Assembly (NCBI GenBank): GCA_030595015.1
Contig: JAUVDZ010000004.1
Location: forward strand, 1-22,639
DNA length: 22,639 nt
Reading direction: 5' to 3'
Origin: Candidatus Peregrinibacteria bacterium
GTDB lineage: Bacteria > Patescibacteriota > Gracilibacteria > UBA1369 > PNNO01
Below the pieces are notes generated by a model, which saw only the letters and a program-made list of their open reading frames with translations, did no database searches and was not told the DNA's origin. How positions within the stretch are numbered: the first letter of the stretch is position 1; the number at the start of each line of letters is the position of its first letter. A program made the translations under genes and the position numbers. Shown in pieces: positions 14,968 to 21,824 of this stretch.

Positions 14968-15846
14968 CTATACCCCTCCTAGCGCATCCTTCATTCCAGA
15001 CCGAATTTCCTCAACTTCAGCTGAAAGATTTGGCTTAAAAGTTTTTACCATTTTCAATTGAAAAGCTTTTTTCGGATCAATACTCTTCACCCCATTCTCC
15101 ATTATAACTTGTCCACTACTATCCTTTTCATACCTGTCATCACCAGTGATATTTTTATCAAAAATATATAACCTTCCATCCAAACATAAACTCTCATCAC
15201 CATTTACTATCATATTCAATTTTTCCCAATCCTCTTTCTCTTTAGGCCTATATCCATTTTTCCAAAACCAATAAATAACATCTAATTGAGCAGTATCAGC
15301 AAACAAATCAAACTTCTTTTGTTTATTAGTCGCCAAACTTTTAGCAAAAGATTCAGCACAATTTATGACCATCGTTCCAACACCTTGTTTTCTACGATAT
15401 TGAGGTCCAACAAAACGATGATTGATATCAAACCCCTTATCTCCTTGATTAATTCCCTGAATAACAGCAACAAGTTTATCTTCACTACCTTTATCCAGAC
15501 AAAAACGAATTCTCTCAGACTTTACGCCTTTATCTTCAACAAAAACCTTATACGCAACCAACCTTAATGGAATAGAAGAATCAAGCATCTGCTCAGCAAA
15601 TTTCATATTTATCCTCTTGAAATCGCCACTTCTAAAAGTTTCACTTTTGTAGGAATTTTCATCTATTTGTAAGAATTCTCTGGCACATTTAGAAGTAAAC
15701 TCATTCATCTTAGCTTGAGCACCTTCTCTGTCTTGAAATCCCAACTTTTCTTGAAGAACATCTTCTTCAGGAACTTCAGGTCTTCGACCTTCATATAAGC
15801 CGTAAGTTTCTTGAAAATTTGGTAATTCGCTAATTATTTCAGTCAT
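14968..15846 (-). CDS. GNAT family N-acetyltransferase, substrate unknown
   Basis: 292 residues. The acetyl-CoA-binding motif A is FVGPQYRRKQGVGTMVINC with the (R/Q)xxGxG/A signature at about 151-158. Motif B follows as VIYWFWKNGYRP (190-201). The N-terminal 90 and C-terminal 90 residues are not recognised; the latter carries a variable-looking, Lys/Asp-rich loop region. The protein should transfer an acetyl group to an unknown amine. No signal peptide. It stands alone between two identical 30-bp direct repeats with its own promoter-like box, so it may have arrived as a unit. Confidence 0.7.
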   Translation of the reverse strand: MTEIISELPNFQETYGLYEGRRPEVPEEDVLQEKLGFQDREGAQAKMNEFTSKCAREFLQIDENSYKSETFRSGDFKRINMKFAEQMLDSSIPLRLVAYKVFVEDKGVKSERIRFCLDKGSEDKLVAVIQGINQGDKGFDINHRFVGPQYRRKQGVGTMVINCAESFAKSLATNKQKKFDLFADTAQLDVIYWFWKNGYRPKEKEDWEKLNMIVNGDESLCLDGRLYIFDKNITGDDRYEKDSSGQVIMENGVKSIDPKKAFQLKMVKTFKPNLSAEVEEIRSGMKDALGGV

Positions 15847-15866
15847 AATATTATAATTATCCTAAA

Positions 15867-15875
15867 ATTATATCA
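15867..15875 (-). promoter_or_regulatory. Extended -10 box of the GNAT gene
   Basis: TGATATAAT on the minus strand, 20 nt before the ATG. With the bases upstream it reads TATGATATAAT, the same 11-mer found at 16011-16021 for the divergent gene. Confidence 0.45.
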
Positions 15876-15894
15876 TAAAAAGCCATGTTTAGTA

Positions 15895-15908
15895 AGACGT
15901 AAGCGTCT
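15895..15908. other. Short hairpin in the GNAT/membrane-protein divergent region
   Basis: AGACG-TAAG-CGTCT, a 5-bp stem with 4-nt loop, about 20 bp upstream of the GNAT -10 box. It could be an operator or chance. The rest of the 204-bp gap holds repeat copy 2 and two promoter boxes. Confidence 0.25.
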
Positions 15909-15967
15909 GCAAGCTACTCGAAAACTCCATCACCTGTTTATATAATTCATGTTAAAAGACAAAGTTG

Positions 15968-15997
15968 GTTCGAACTTCGTACGCCGTGCGGAGCCAA
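15968..15997 (+). repeat. 30-bp GC-rich direct repeat, copy 2
   Basis: Second copy of the repeat at 14905-14934, identical over 30 bases and 1063 bp away, so that the pair brackets the GNAT gene. It is followed by TTGCTTTTTT, which places a T run 8 nt after the RNA hairpin, and it ends just where the -35 region of the 16051 gene would lie. Confidence 0.85.
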
Positions 15998-16012
15998 TTG
16001 CTTTTTTAGCTA

Positions 16013-16021
16013 TGATATAAT
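16013..16021 (+). promoter_or_regulatory. Extended -10 box of the four-helix membrane protein gene
   Basis: TGATATAAT, 29 nt before the ATG at 16051. It is the strongest promoter-like site in this gap; no clear -35. Confidence 0.5.
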
Positions 16022-16050
16022 AAATTAAAGACTTTATAACCATAATAAAA

Positions 16051-16428
16051 ATGGAATTTTCAATTTTTGTAGCGAAAATTGTTGCTCTTATCTATCTTCC
16101 GCTTGCAATAGCTCTGCTCACAGGTCAGGTAAATGGAAAAGACATAGTTGATAGTTTTGAAAAATCACCGGCTCTTCAACTAATTATAGGTTATTCTGGA
16201 GTTATTGTTGGTGTAACTCTTGTTACTTATCACAATGTTTGGGTTCAGGATTGGCCTGTTCTGATTACAATTCTTGGATGGATTGCAATAATTGAGAGTG
16301 TTACATTTCTGGCTTTTCCTAAATTTTCATTCTCACTAACAAAGTGGATTCCGATGAACGGAAAACTTTGGGGAGCGATTGCACTTATTCTTGGTTTGAT
16401 ATTTGCTTATTTTGGATTTTTTGCTTAA
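16051..16428 (+). CDS. Small four-helix membrane protein, function unknown
   Basis: 125 residues with four hydrophobic segments at about 5-24, 42-60, 69-88 and 104-124. A conserved-looking loop, YHNVWVQDWPVLITILGWIA, sits between helices 2 and 3; I have the impression of similar proteins in Bacteroidetes and Patescibacteria but cannot name a family. There is no signal peptide apart from the first helix. It is monocistronic: convergent with the DUF1059 gene and divergent from GNAT. Its last codons and stop (GCT TAA) lie in a GCTTAAGC palindrome that recurs at the end of the convergent gene. Confidence 0.7.
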   Translation: MEFSIFVAKIVALIYLPLAIALLTGQVNGKDIVDSFEKSPALQLIIGYSGVIVGVTLVTYHNVWVQDWPVLITILGWIAIIESVTFLAFPKFSFSLTKWIPMNGKLWGAIALILGLIFAYFGFFA

Positions 16429-16463
16429 GCATCCGTATGCGACGTAGTGTGCTTAAGCATCCG
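16423..16463. repeat. 13-bp direct repeat with GCTTAAGC palindromes at two convergent gene ends
   Basis: GCTTAAGCATCCG occurs at 16423-16435 and 16451-16463. Each copy contains the palindrome GCTTAAGC, so the two can pair as an 8-bp stem with a 20-nt loop. The left palindrome carries the last sense codon and stop of the plus-strand gene, the right one those of the minus-strand gene. There is no T run on the correct side for either gene. Confidence 0.6.
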
Positions 16464-16683
16464 GCAAATCATCAAATCCTTTAACAAAATCGTCATACCA
16501 GGCTTTTTGATCTTCTGGTGTAAGATTTTTCATTGATTCAACTGCATCAATATGAGCTTGATCTCCACTTTGAATCATCTCCATAACATGCTTTTTACTG
16601 TTTGTACCCATTTCTTCAGGGGTAGAGCCAGTAATTTCAGCATCACAAGCGCCGCGAAGATTGTTACAAGTAGTTTTTTTCAT
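16453..16683 (-). CDS. DUF1059-like small protein
   Basis: 76 residues. The N-terminal part, CNNLRGACDAEITGSTPEEM, then a helix with KKHVMEMIQSGDQAH, matches the layout of DUF1059 small proteins (Cys, GxxCD, TxEE, then a conserved His). The C-terminal 20 residues are acidic and helical. Cytoplasmic, function unknown; the two cysteines (C6, C13) could bind metal or form a disulfide. It is divergent from the small membrane protein gene at 16774. Confidence 0.65.
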   Translation of the reverse strand: MKKTTCNNLRGACDAEITGSTPEEMGTNSKKHVMEMIQSGDQAHIDAVESMKNLTPEDQKAWYDDFVKGFDDLPDA

Positions 16684-16710
16684 AGTTTTAGGATTAAGAG
16701 TAAGTTTATT

Positions 16711-16739
16711 AAGATATCACTTTCAATTTAATTCAACAA
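16711..16739 (-). promoter_or_regulatory. Candidate promoter of the DUF1059-like gene
   Basis: Minus strand: TTGTTG (16734-16739), 17-bp spacer, TATCTT (16711-16716), 27 nt before the ATG. Confidence 0.35.
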
Positions 16740-16773
16740 TGCTATTATTAGTATATATTTAACTTAAACTATT

Positions 16774-16956
16774 ATGAAAAATTTTGTATGTAAACATGGT
16801 GCTTCTGGTGGTTACTACGGTTTTGGATTTATCGCTTCAGCAATTTTCTTTATTGGAAATGCAGATTCATTTTGGGCAGGAGTAGGGGGATTCCTCCAAG
16901 CAATTGTATGGCCAGCATTTTTGATTCATTCTTTATTTGAATTCCTTGCTAGATAA
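16774..16956 (+). CDS. 60-residue conserved small membrane protein
   Basis: 60 residues: a short polar start with one Cys (MKNFVCKHGASGGYYG), then two hydrophobic helices (about 17-30 and 38-57) with the WAGVGGFLQAIVWPAFLIHSLFEFL pattern. I know similar 55-60 residue proteins with GGAxYGxGxIGA and KAIVWPAFLVY motifs from many bacteria; their function is not established to my knowledge. Its TAA overlaps the ATG of the DUF1905 gene (TAATG), so the two genes are translationally coupled. Confidence 0.75.
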   Translation: MKNFVCKHGASGGYYGFGFIASAIFFIGNADSFWAGVGGFLQAIVWPAFLIHSLFEFLAR

Positions 16957-17249
16957 TGGATCCACAATTTACGTTTAAATCTAAAATTTGGCTTTGGTCA
17001 GGAGATAAGGCCGCTTGGCACTTCGCAACTGTTCCATTGGAAATTTCGAAACAGTTAAAAGGTTTTAGTATGCCAAGAAAAGGATTCGGTTCAATTCCTG
17101 TAAATGTTACTATTGGAAAAACCACATGGAAAACCAGTATTTTTCCAGAAAAAAAAGGGACTTATATACTTCCTTTAAAAAAAGATGTTAGAAAAGCAGA
17201 AAAAATCATTGTAGATAATGAAGTTGAGATTACTATTAAATTACAGTAA
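16956..17249 (+). CDS. DUF1905 family protein
   Basis: 97 residues matching DUF1905, a small beta-rich fold: FTFKSKIWLW, WHFATVPLEIS, then PVNVTIGKTTWKTSIFP, then TYILPLKKDVRKAE and VEITIKL. Proteins with this domain often carry a YdeI/OmpD-associated domain, absent here. Function unknown. Start shared with the upstream stop as TAATG. It ends next to the stop of the convergent paralog B. Confidence 0.85.
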   Translation: MDPQFTFKSKIWLWSGDKAAWHFATVPLEISKQLKGFSMPRKGFGSIPVNVTIGKTTWKTSIFPEKKGTYILPLKKDVRKAEKIIVDNEVEITIKLQ

Positions 17250-18851
17250 CTAGTAAACTTCTTTCAAGAAGCACTCTTTACAGTAGATTTTTTCAGAACT
17301 TTTTGAAGAATAATTTGAATTAATTTCTTTTGAACATTTATCACACTGACGCTTCCATAATTTAAGAGGTCTTCTTTTTGCCATTCTATTTTTGTGACGG
17401 CAAAGGGGGCATTTTTTTGGAGTTGGAATATTTAATTTTTCGTAAAAGTTTTTTTCTTGTGAGATTATTTTGAAGTTTTTTCCACAATTACACTGTAAGG
17501 CATCATCAGAACTGTTTTTTGGTGAATTTTCTTCTTTATGCCATTTATAACCTTTTTCTTGAGCTTCATTTTTGCTTAAAGGGAAGGCGTCCATTGCCAT
17601 TGTCTCATTGTATCCAAAAGGGGAGAGGTGTTTTGGGAAGAATTCTCCATATTCACCTGTTTTCATCATATGTTCTTTAATTTTTGGAATTAATTGCTCG
17701 TATTCTTCTTTTGAATATTGTTTATTTAAAATACAATATTTTTTTCGTTTAAGTCCAACACATCCAAAACAATTTGAAATGCTAAAACATTCTGCACAGT
17801 ATTCACAGTCGTTAATATTTGACTGACAATTTGAGCAAAATTTAACATTATTGCAATTATCACCAACTGAACAGCATTGATAAATTAATTCGCATTTATT
17901 TCCCCAGGAATTGTAGTCCATTGAATCTTTTACACCCAAACTTAGCTTCTGACAGTATCTGCAATCTTCTAAATCAATTGAGTCAAAGCACTCGTAAGCA
18001 TTTTTACAATTAAATAGATGGTCTCCTGAACTGTTTTGGTTTTGCTCTTCTATAACGTATTTATGAGGCTGTGATAAAAAGAAATTTGCTCCCATTTTTT
18101 GAAGTTCTTCAATCCCTTCAAGTGTATTTAACTTCATTTCTGATTTTAATCTTTTATAATCTTCCTGCGAGTATTGTTTATTAAAAATCATGAATTTTTT
18201 CTGCCTTTGGTTGATACAGCCAATGCAATTATCACAACTTGTGCAATTATTTAAAAAATATGAGTCATGACAACTCTCGCAATCCTGCGAATAAAATAGT
18301 CTTTGTGATTTTTGACAATCTACACATTCATAACAAAGTTCATCTTCATAACACACTGAACAATCAACAACATCAGTACATTTTTTTAATAAATTTGAAT
18401 AATAGCAGTCTTCGCAATAGTCACTTTCTGCGATTAAATAGCAGTTTTTTAGATATGCAGTACAATTGTTGTAATCGCTGTTTTCAATTGTTCCAACAGT
18501 ATTAAATAGTGCTAAATGTGGCACTTTATTTTTTAGTTCTTCATATTGTGCAAAGAATGGACGTTCAAAATCATAATTTTGGTTATATTCTGTTCCATCC
18601 CAATCATCACCCCACCAATTTTCCGGAGAATAAACCGGGAACGCAGAATCTTTATGAAATTGCGATAAAGTTTGATTACCCGAAAGGTCACATTGTCTAT
18701 AATAAAGTGTTTTTGGATTACGTTCGTTAAATCGACGAACAAGCCTGCAGTCAGGGCAGCTCTTTGGTTTAGGAACCTGTAATTTTTTATAAAACTTCAG
18801 ATCTTCATCTGTGATTATAAAATCTAAATTACATTCTTTGCAGGTAGGCAT
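17250..18851 (-). CDS. Cysteine-rich solenoid-like protein, paralog B
   Basis: 533 residues, 45 Cys. Same plan as the protein at 13182-14843. The N-terminal ribbon keeps four cysteines (C4, C7, C32, C35) before an FYKKLQVPKPK helix and CD at 54-55; the C-terminal ribbon keeps CNC (454, 456), CPLC (481, 484), CDKC (503, 506) and CKEC (524, 527). In the first array all 15 cysteines from 137 to 212 lie on positions equal to 2 modulo 3. The second array has cysteines 282-300 in one register and 349-373 in another. NCIGC/NCFGC plus FNKQYSQEDY/LNKQYSKEEY close the arrays. No export signal. The hemerythrin-like gene stops two bases before its ATG, so it is the second gene of an operon. Function unknown; metal or redox chemistry is inferred from Cys content and partner. 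Confidence 0.85.
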   Translation of the reverse strand: MPTCKECNLDFIITDEDLKFYKKLQVPKPKSCPDCRLVRRFNERNPKTLYYRQCDLSGNQTLSQFHKDSAFPVYSPENWWGDDWDGTEYNQNYDFERPFFAQYEELKNKVPHLALFNTVGTIENSDYNNCTAYLKNCYLIAESDYCEDCYYSNLLKKCTDVVDCSVCYEDELCYECVDCQKSQRLFYSQDCESCHDSYFLNNCTSCDNCIGCINQRQKKFMIFNKQYSQEDYKRLKSEMKLNTLEGIEELQKMGANFFLSQPHKYVIEEQNQNSSGDHLFNCKNAYECFDSIDLEDCRYCQKLSLGVKDSMDYNSWGNKCELIYQCCSVGDNCNNVKFCSNCQSNINDCEYCAECFSISNCFGCVGLKRKKYCILNKQYSKEEYEQLIPKIKEHMMKTGEYGEFFPKHLSPFGYNETMAMDAFPLSKNEAQEKGYKWHKEENSPKNSSDDALQCNCGKNFKIISQEKNFYEKLNIPTPKKCPLCRHKNRMAKRRPLKLWKRQCDKCSKEINSNYSSKSSEKIYCKECFLKEVY

Positions 18852-18853
18852 AA

Positions 18854-19393
18854 TTAGGCATTTTTAGCTTCCATCTCAACAATCATTTCTTTGTATTTTT
18901 CGTGAATTACACTTCTATCGAAATCTGCGAATTCACGCATCATAACTTCCCATTCTTCGTCATTTAAATAGTTTCGAGCTGATACAAAAAAGTGAGTGTT
19001 TTCTTTTTCGATATGTAGTTTATAAAATTTACTTATATCTTCAAGAGCTTCAACTAAAAGTGGTTGAACAGTCGCGTCATTATTAGTAAATTTTTCATTC
19101 AACTCATCTAATTTTTTTATTTTTTCACGTGCCTGAACATGTTCTTCTAAAAGTTCAGACATTTCTTTTCGATGTTCATCTGATAAAGCTTTTTGACCTA
19201 ATTCTCTGAATAAAATATCTTCTTCTTTTCCGTGATGTGTCTTATCGCCGTAAGTTTTGAAGAAATCAATTGCCGCATCAATAAAGCAATGATCACCTTT
19301 CCTTTCTTTAAGCATTGCGATTTCTATATCAAAAAGAGTAATCATTCTGCTGATAAGATTGTGTTCTTCTATTAGAAAATCTATTGGATTCAT
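18854..19393 (-). CDS. Hemerythrin HHE-domain protein
   Basis: 179 residues, a four-helix hemerythrin-like protein. Candidate di-iron ligands are in the right order: H11 (EEHNLISRM), H53/H54 and E57/E58 (DKTHHGKEEDILF), H85 (LLEEHVQARE), H127 and E131 (YKLHIEKENTHFF). Such proteins bind O2 or NO, or store or deliver iron for Fe-S repair. It is cytoplasmic, without extra domains. It is first in a two-gene operon with paralog B (2-nt gap), which links it to the Cys-rich family. The promoter lies in the divergent region shared with pdxS. Confidence 0.88.
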   Translation of the reverse strand: MNPIDFLIEEHNLISRMITLFDIEIAMLKERKGDHCFIDAAIDFFKTYGDKTHHGKEEDILFRELGQKALSDEHRKEMSELLEEHVQAREKIKKLDELNEKFTNNDATVQPLLVEALEDISKFYKLHIEKENTHFFVSARNYLNDEEWEVMMREFADFDRSVIHEKYKEMIVEMEAKNA

Positions 19394-19423
19394 ATTTATT
19401 GTTGTTAATGTTTCAACTACTTA

Positions 19424-19451
19424 ATTTTAACTGCTTTAAATCTCAAATCAA
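19424..19451 (-). promoter_or_regulatory. Candidate promoter of the hemerythrin/Cys-rich operon
   Basis: Minus strand: TTGATT (19446-19451), 16-bp spacer, TAAAAT (19424-19429), 30 nt before the ATG. Confidence 0.4.
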
Positions 19452-19462
19452 TAGCTTTTGCA

Positions 19463-19490
19463 TTGCTCAAAAATGTACGTTATATATAAT
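19463..19490 (+). promoter_or_regulatory. Candidate promoter of pdxST
   Basis: TTGCTC (19463-19468), 16-bp spacer, perfect TATAAT (19485-19490), 23 nt before the pdxS ATG. No Shine-Dalgarno sequence in the leader. Confidence 0.45.
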
Positions 19491-19513
19491 AGCTTTGCAA
19501 CTAACGAATATAT

Positions 19514-20389
19514 ATGAAAAAAAATACTACTAAGTTAAAAAAAGGACTCGCTCAGATGTTTAAAGGTGGAGTAATTATGGATGTTGTAACTGCAGATGAA
19601 GCAAAGATTGCTGAAGATGCCGGGGCATGCGCTGTAATGGCTTTAGAAAGAGTTCCTTCGGATATCAGGAAAGATGGTGGAGTTGCGCGAATGAGTGATC
19701 CTAAGCTAATTAAGGAGATTCAAAAAGCTGTGACGATTCCGGTTATGGCAAAAGTTAGAATTGGTCATTTTGTTGAAGCTCAGATTTTAGAAGCTTTAAA
19801 AGTTGATTATATTGATGAAAGTGAAGTTTTGACTCCGGCTGATGAGAGATTTCATATTGTTAAGACTGATTTTAATGTGCCGTTTGTTTGTGGATGCACT
19901 TATTTAGGTGAAGCTTTGCGTCGAATTGATGAAGGTGCAATGATGATGAGAACAAAAGGGGAGGCAGGAACAGGAAATGTAGTTGAAGCTGTTCGTCATG
20001 CTCGCACAGTTAATGATGAAATTGCTATGTTGCAAAAAGCTGCAGCAGCTAAACGAAAAGCGTGGGCAGAAAAAGAACGCGTGCCAGTAGCTTTGGTTAA
20101 TGAAGTTTGTAAATTAGGTCGTTTGCCAATTGTAAATTTTGCAGCAGGAGGAATTGCAACTCCAGCAGACGCAGCAATGATGATGCAACTTGGTGTTGAT
20201 GGTGTTTTTGTAGGATCTGGAATATTTAAATCTTCTCATCCTGAAAAAAGAGCGAGATCAATTGTTGAAGCAACTACTCATTTCAAAGATGCAGATATTT
20301 TAGCAAAAGTTTCAGAAGATTTGGGAGATTGTATGGAAAGTAAACAAATTTCTGACTTAGAACATCGTTATGCAGAAAGAGGTTGGTAA
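19514..20389 (+). CDS. pdxS: Pyridoxal 5'-phosphate synthase, lyase subunit PdxS
   Basis: 291 residues, full family length. The (beta/alpha)8 barrel carries the known catalytic residues: D23 (GGVIMDVVT), K80 (PVMAKVRIGH) and K148 (RTKGEAGTGN), plus the phosphate-binding GGIATPADAA and VFVGSGIF. Together with PdxT it makes pyridoxal 5'-phosphate from ribose 5-phosphate, glyceraldehyde 3-phosphate and glutamine-derived ammonia, the DXP-independent route. It overlaps pdxT by 20 bases, so the two subunits should be made together. Complete vitamin B6 synthesis is unusual for a reduced Patescibacteria-like genome, if that placement is right. Confidence 0.97.
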   Translation: MKKNTTKLKKGLAQMFKGGVIMDVVTADEAKIAEDAGACAVMALERVPSDIRKDGGVARMSDPKLIKEIQKAVTIPVMAKVRIGHFVEAQILEALKVDYIDESEVLTPADERFHIVKTDFNVPFVCGCTYLGEALRRIDEGAMMMRTKGEAGTGNVVEAVRHARTVNDEIAMLQKAAAAKRKAWAEKERVPVALVNEVCKLGRLPIVNFAAGGIATPADAAMMMQLGVDGVFVGSGIFKSSHPEKRARSIVEATTHFKDADILAKVSEDLGDCMESKQISDLEHRYAERGW

Positions 20390-20909
20390 ATTAAAGATCG
20401 GAGTTTTGGCGTTGCAAGGTGCTTTTTTTGAGCATGTTGAGATTTTGGAGAAGCTAGGTGTTCAAACTAGTGAAGTTCGAACAGTTGAAGACTTGGCTGG
20501 CCTTGATGGATTAATCATTCCAGGAGGGGAGAGTACAACTATGAATCTTTTGATTGGTGAGATTAAAAAGGTCATGAAAAAGTTGCCGATTTTTGGAACT
20601 TGCGCTGGTGCAATTATTTTAGCTCAAAACTTTATGGATATCGAAGTTGAAAGAAACGCTTATGGAAGCCAACTCGATAGTTTTGAAGATGATTTTCAAT
20701 TTAATGGTCATAATATTCACGGAATTTTTATTAGAGCTCCAAAAATTTTAAAAGTTGGTGATGGAGTTGAGGTTTTGGCAAAAAATTCCAAAGATGAAAT
20801 CGTTTTGGTTCGTGAAGACCGCTATTTAGCATCAACATTTCATCCTGAATTAACAGAGGATACAAAAATCCACGAATACTTTCTGGATATGATTATTCAA
20901 AACTCTTAA
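20370..20909 (+). CDS. pdxT: Pyridoxal 5'-phosphate synthase, glutaminase subunit PdxT
   Basis: 179 residues. Class I glutamine amidotransferase features: GGEST oxyanion/substrate loop (52-56), nucleophile C78 in FGTCAGAI, and the catalytic pair H158 and E160 (TFHPEL). It hydrolyses glutamine and channels ammonia to PdxS. The start at 20370 is the only ATG near the conserved IGVLALQGAF strand and lies within the end of pdxS. Its last 17 bases overlap the end of the convergent 2-oxoacid oxidoreductase beta gene. Confidence 0.95.
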   Translation: MQKEVGKLKIGVLALQGAFFEHVEILEKLGVQTSEVRTVEDLAGLDGLIIPGGESTTMNLLIGEIKKVMKKLPIFGTCAGAIILAQNFMDIEVERNAYGSQLDSFEDDFQFNGHNIHGIFIRAPKILKVGDGVEVLAKNSKDEIVLVREDRYLASTFHPELTEDTKIHEYFLDMIIQNS

Positions 20910-21807
20910 TCAATTTGCTTACATCAAAATGTTTTACCTCATTTGCAGGATTGCCTTTGTAGTCACTTAGATAAGGTAATTTGTTGACATAAGGAACTAT
21001 GTTTTTATTTTCATAAAAGACTCCAACATAAACATTTTTTTCAAAATCTTTAATATATTTTTTAGCTTTTTCTAAATCATTAGCTTTCCATCCTTTAATA
21101 TCTTCTAAATATTTAACTCTTTCCCAATACCATTCCTGTGGAGTCACTTTATTATAAGTAGGGCAGGTTTGCAGCACCTCAACAAATGCGAAACCTTTAT
21201 GATTAAGAGCTTTTCTGAATATTTTAGTCATATGCTTAACATCTCCACTAAAAGTTCTTGCTACAAATGAAGGATTCAAATTTAAAACAAATTCACTCGG
21301 ATTCATTGGCTCTAAAAGTTGCCCATCAGGAGATCCATTCATTGCACGCCCTGGTAATGTACACGCAGAAGCCTGACCAGTTGTAAGTCCGTAATTGTGA
21401 TTGTTATGCAGGATAAACGTGATTGGGTATTCAGAACGTACGCAATGTACGAGGTGATTAATTCCTTCACTCATTGTTCCTCCATCACCAGCTGATGCGA
21501 TAACTTTTAAATCAGTATTTCCCATTGCAGCACCTGCAGCTAAAGGCAGTGCACGACCGTGAAGACCGTGAAAAGTATTCATAGCAATTTTATCTGATCC
21601 ATTTCCGTTACATCCAATATCAAAACTCATCAAAACTTTATCTGCAGTATATCCTTCTAAAGTTAAAGACCTTTTTAGCGCATTTTGAATTTGATAATTT
21701 CCGCAGCCACTACACCAGGTTATCACTTCATCATTAACGTATCTCACATATGAATCTTTTTTCTGTGAAAGTCCCTGCATTACTGATTTTATGTTGTTTG
21801 TTGGCAT
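20893..21807 (-). CDS. 2-oxoacid:ferredoxin oxidoreductase, beta subunit
   Basis: 304 residues of the thiamine diphosphate-binding beta subunit. WCSGCG (C32, C35), C66 (DIGCNG) and C215 (QTCPTYN) are the four expected ligands of a [4Fe-4S] cluster. GDGG (107-110) with NNHNYGLTTGQ (135-145) is the ThDP/metal motif. With the alpha subunit encoded upstream it should oxidatively decarboxylate a 2-oxoacid (pyruvate, 2-oxoglutarate or similar) to the acyl-CoA while reducing ferredoxin. The residues after TTGQ read ASACTLPG, not the common SPTT; this may bear on substrate choice. Substrate cannot be fixed from sequence. Confidence 0.92.
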   Translation of the reverse strand: MPTNNIKSVMQGLSQKKDSYVRYVNDEVITWCSGCGNYQIQNALKRSLTLEGYTADKVLMSFDIGCNGNGSDKIAMNTFHGLHGRALPLAAGAAMGNTDLKVIASAGDGGTMSEGINHLVHCVRSEYPITFILHNNHNYGLTTGQASACTLPGRAMNGSPDGQLLEPMNPSEFVLNLNPSFVARTFSGDVKHMTKIFRKALNHKGFAFVEVLQTCPTYNKVTPQEWYWERVKYLEDIKGWKANDLEKAKKYIKDFEKNVYVGVFYENKNIVPYVNKLPYLSDYKGNPANEVKHFDVSKLIKSFE

Positions 21808-21824
21808 ATTATTTAATTTTAATG

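Noticed and set aside
14905..15997. Integron-type gene cassette (one gene between recombination sites)
   Set aside because: The 30-bp repeats lack the RYYYAAC and GTTRRRY ends and the long imperfect palindrome of attC sites, and no tyrosine recombinase gene is in the window.
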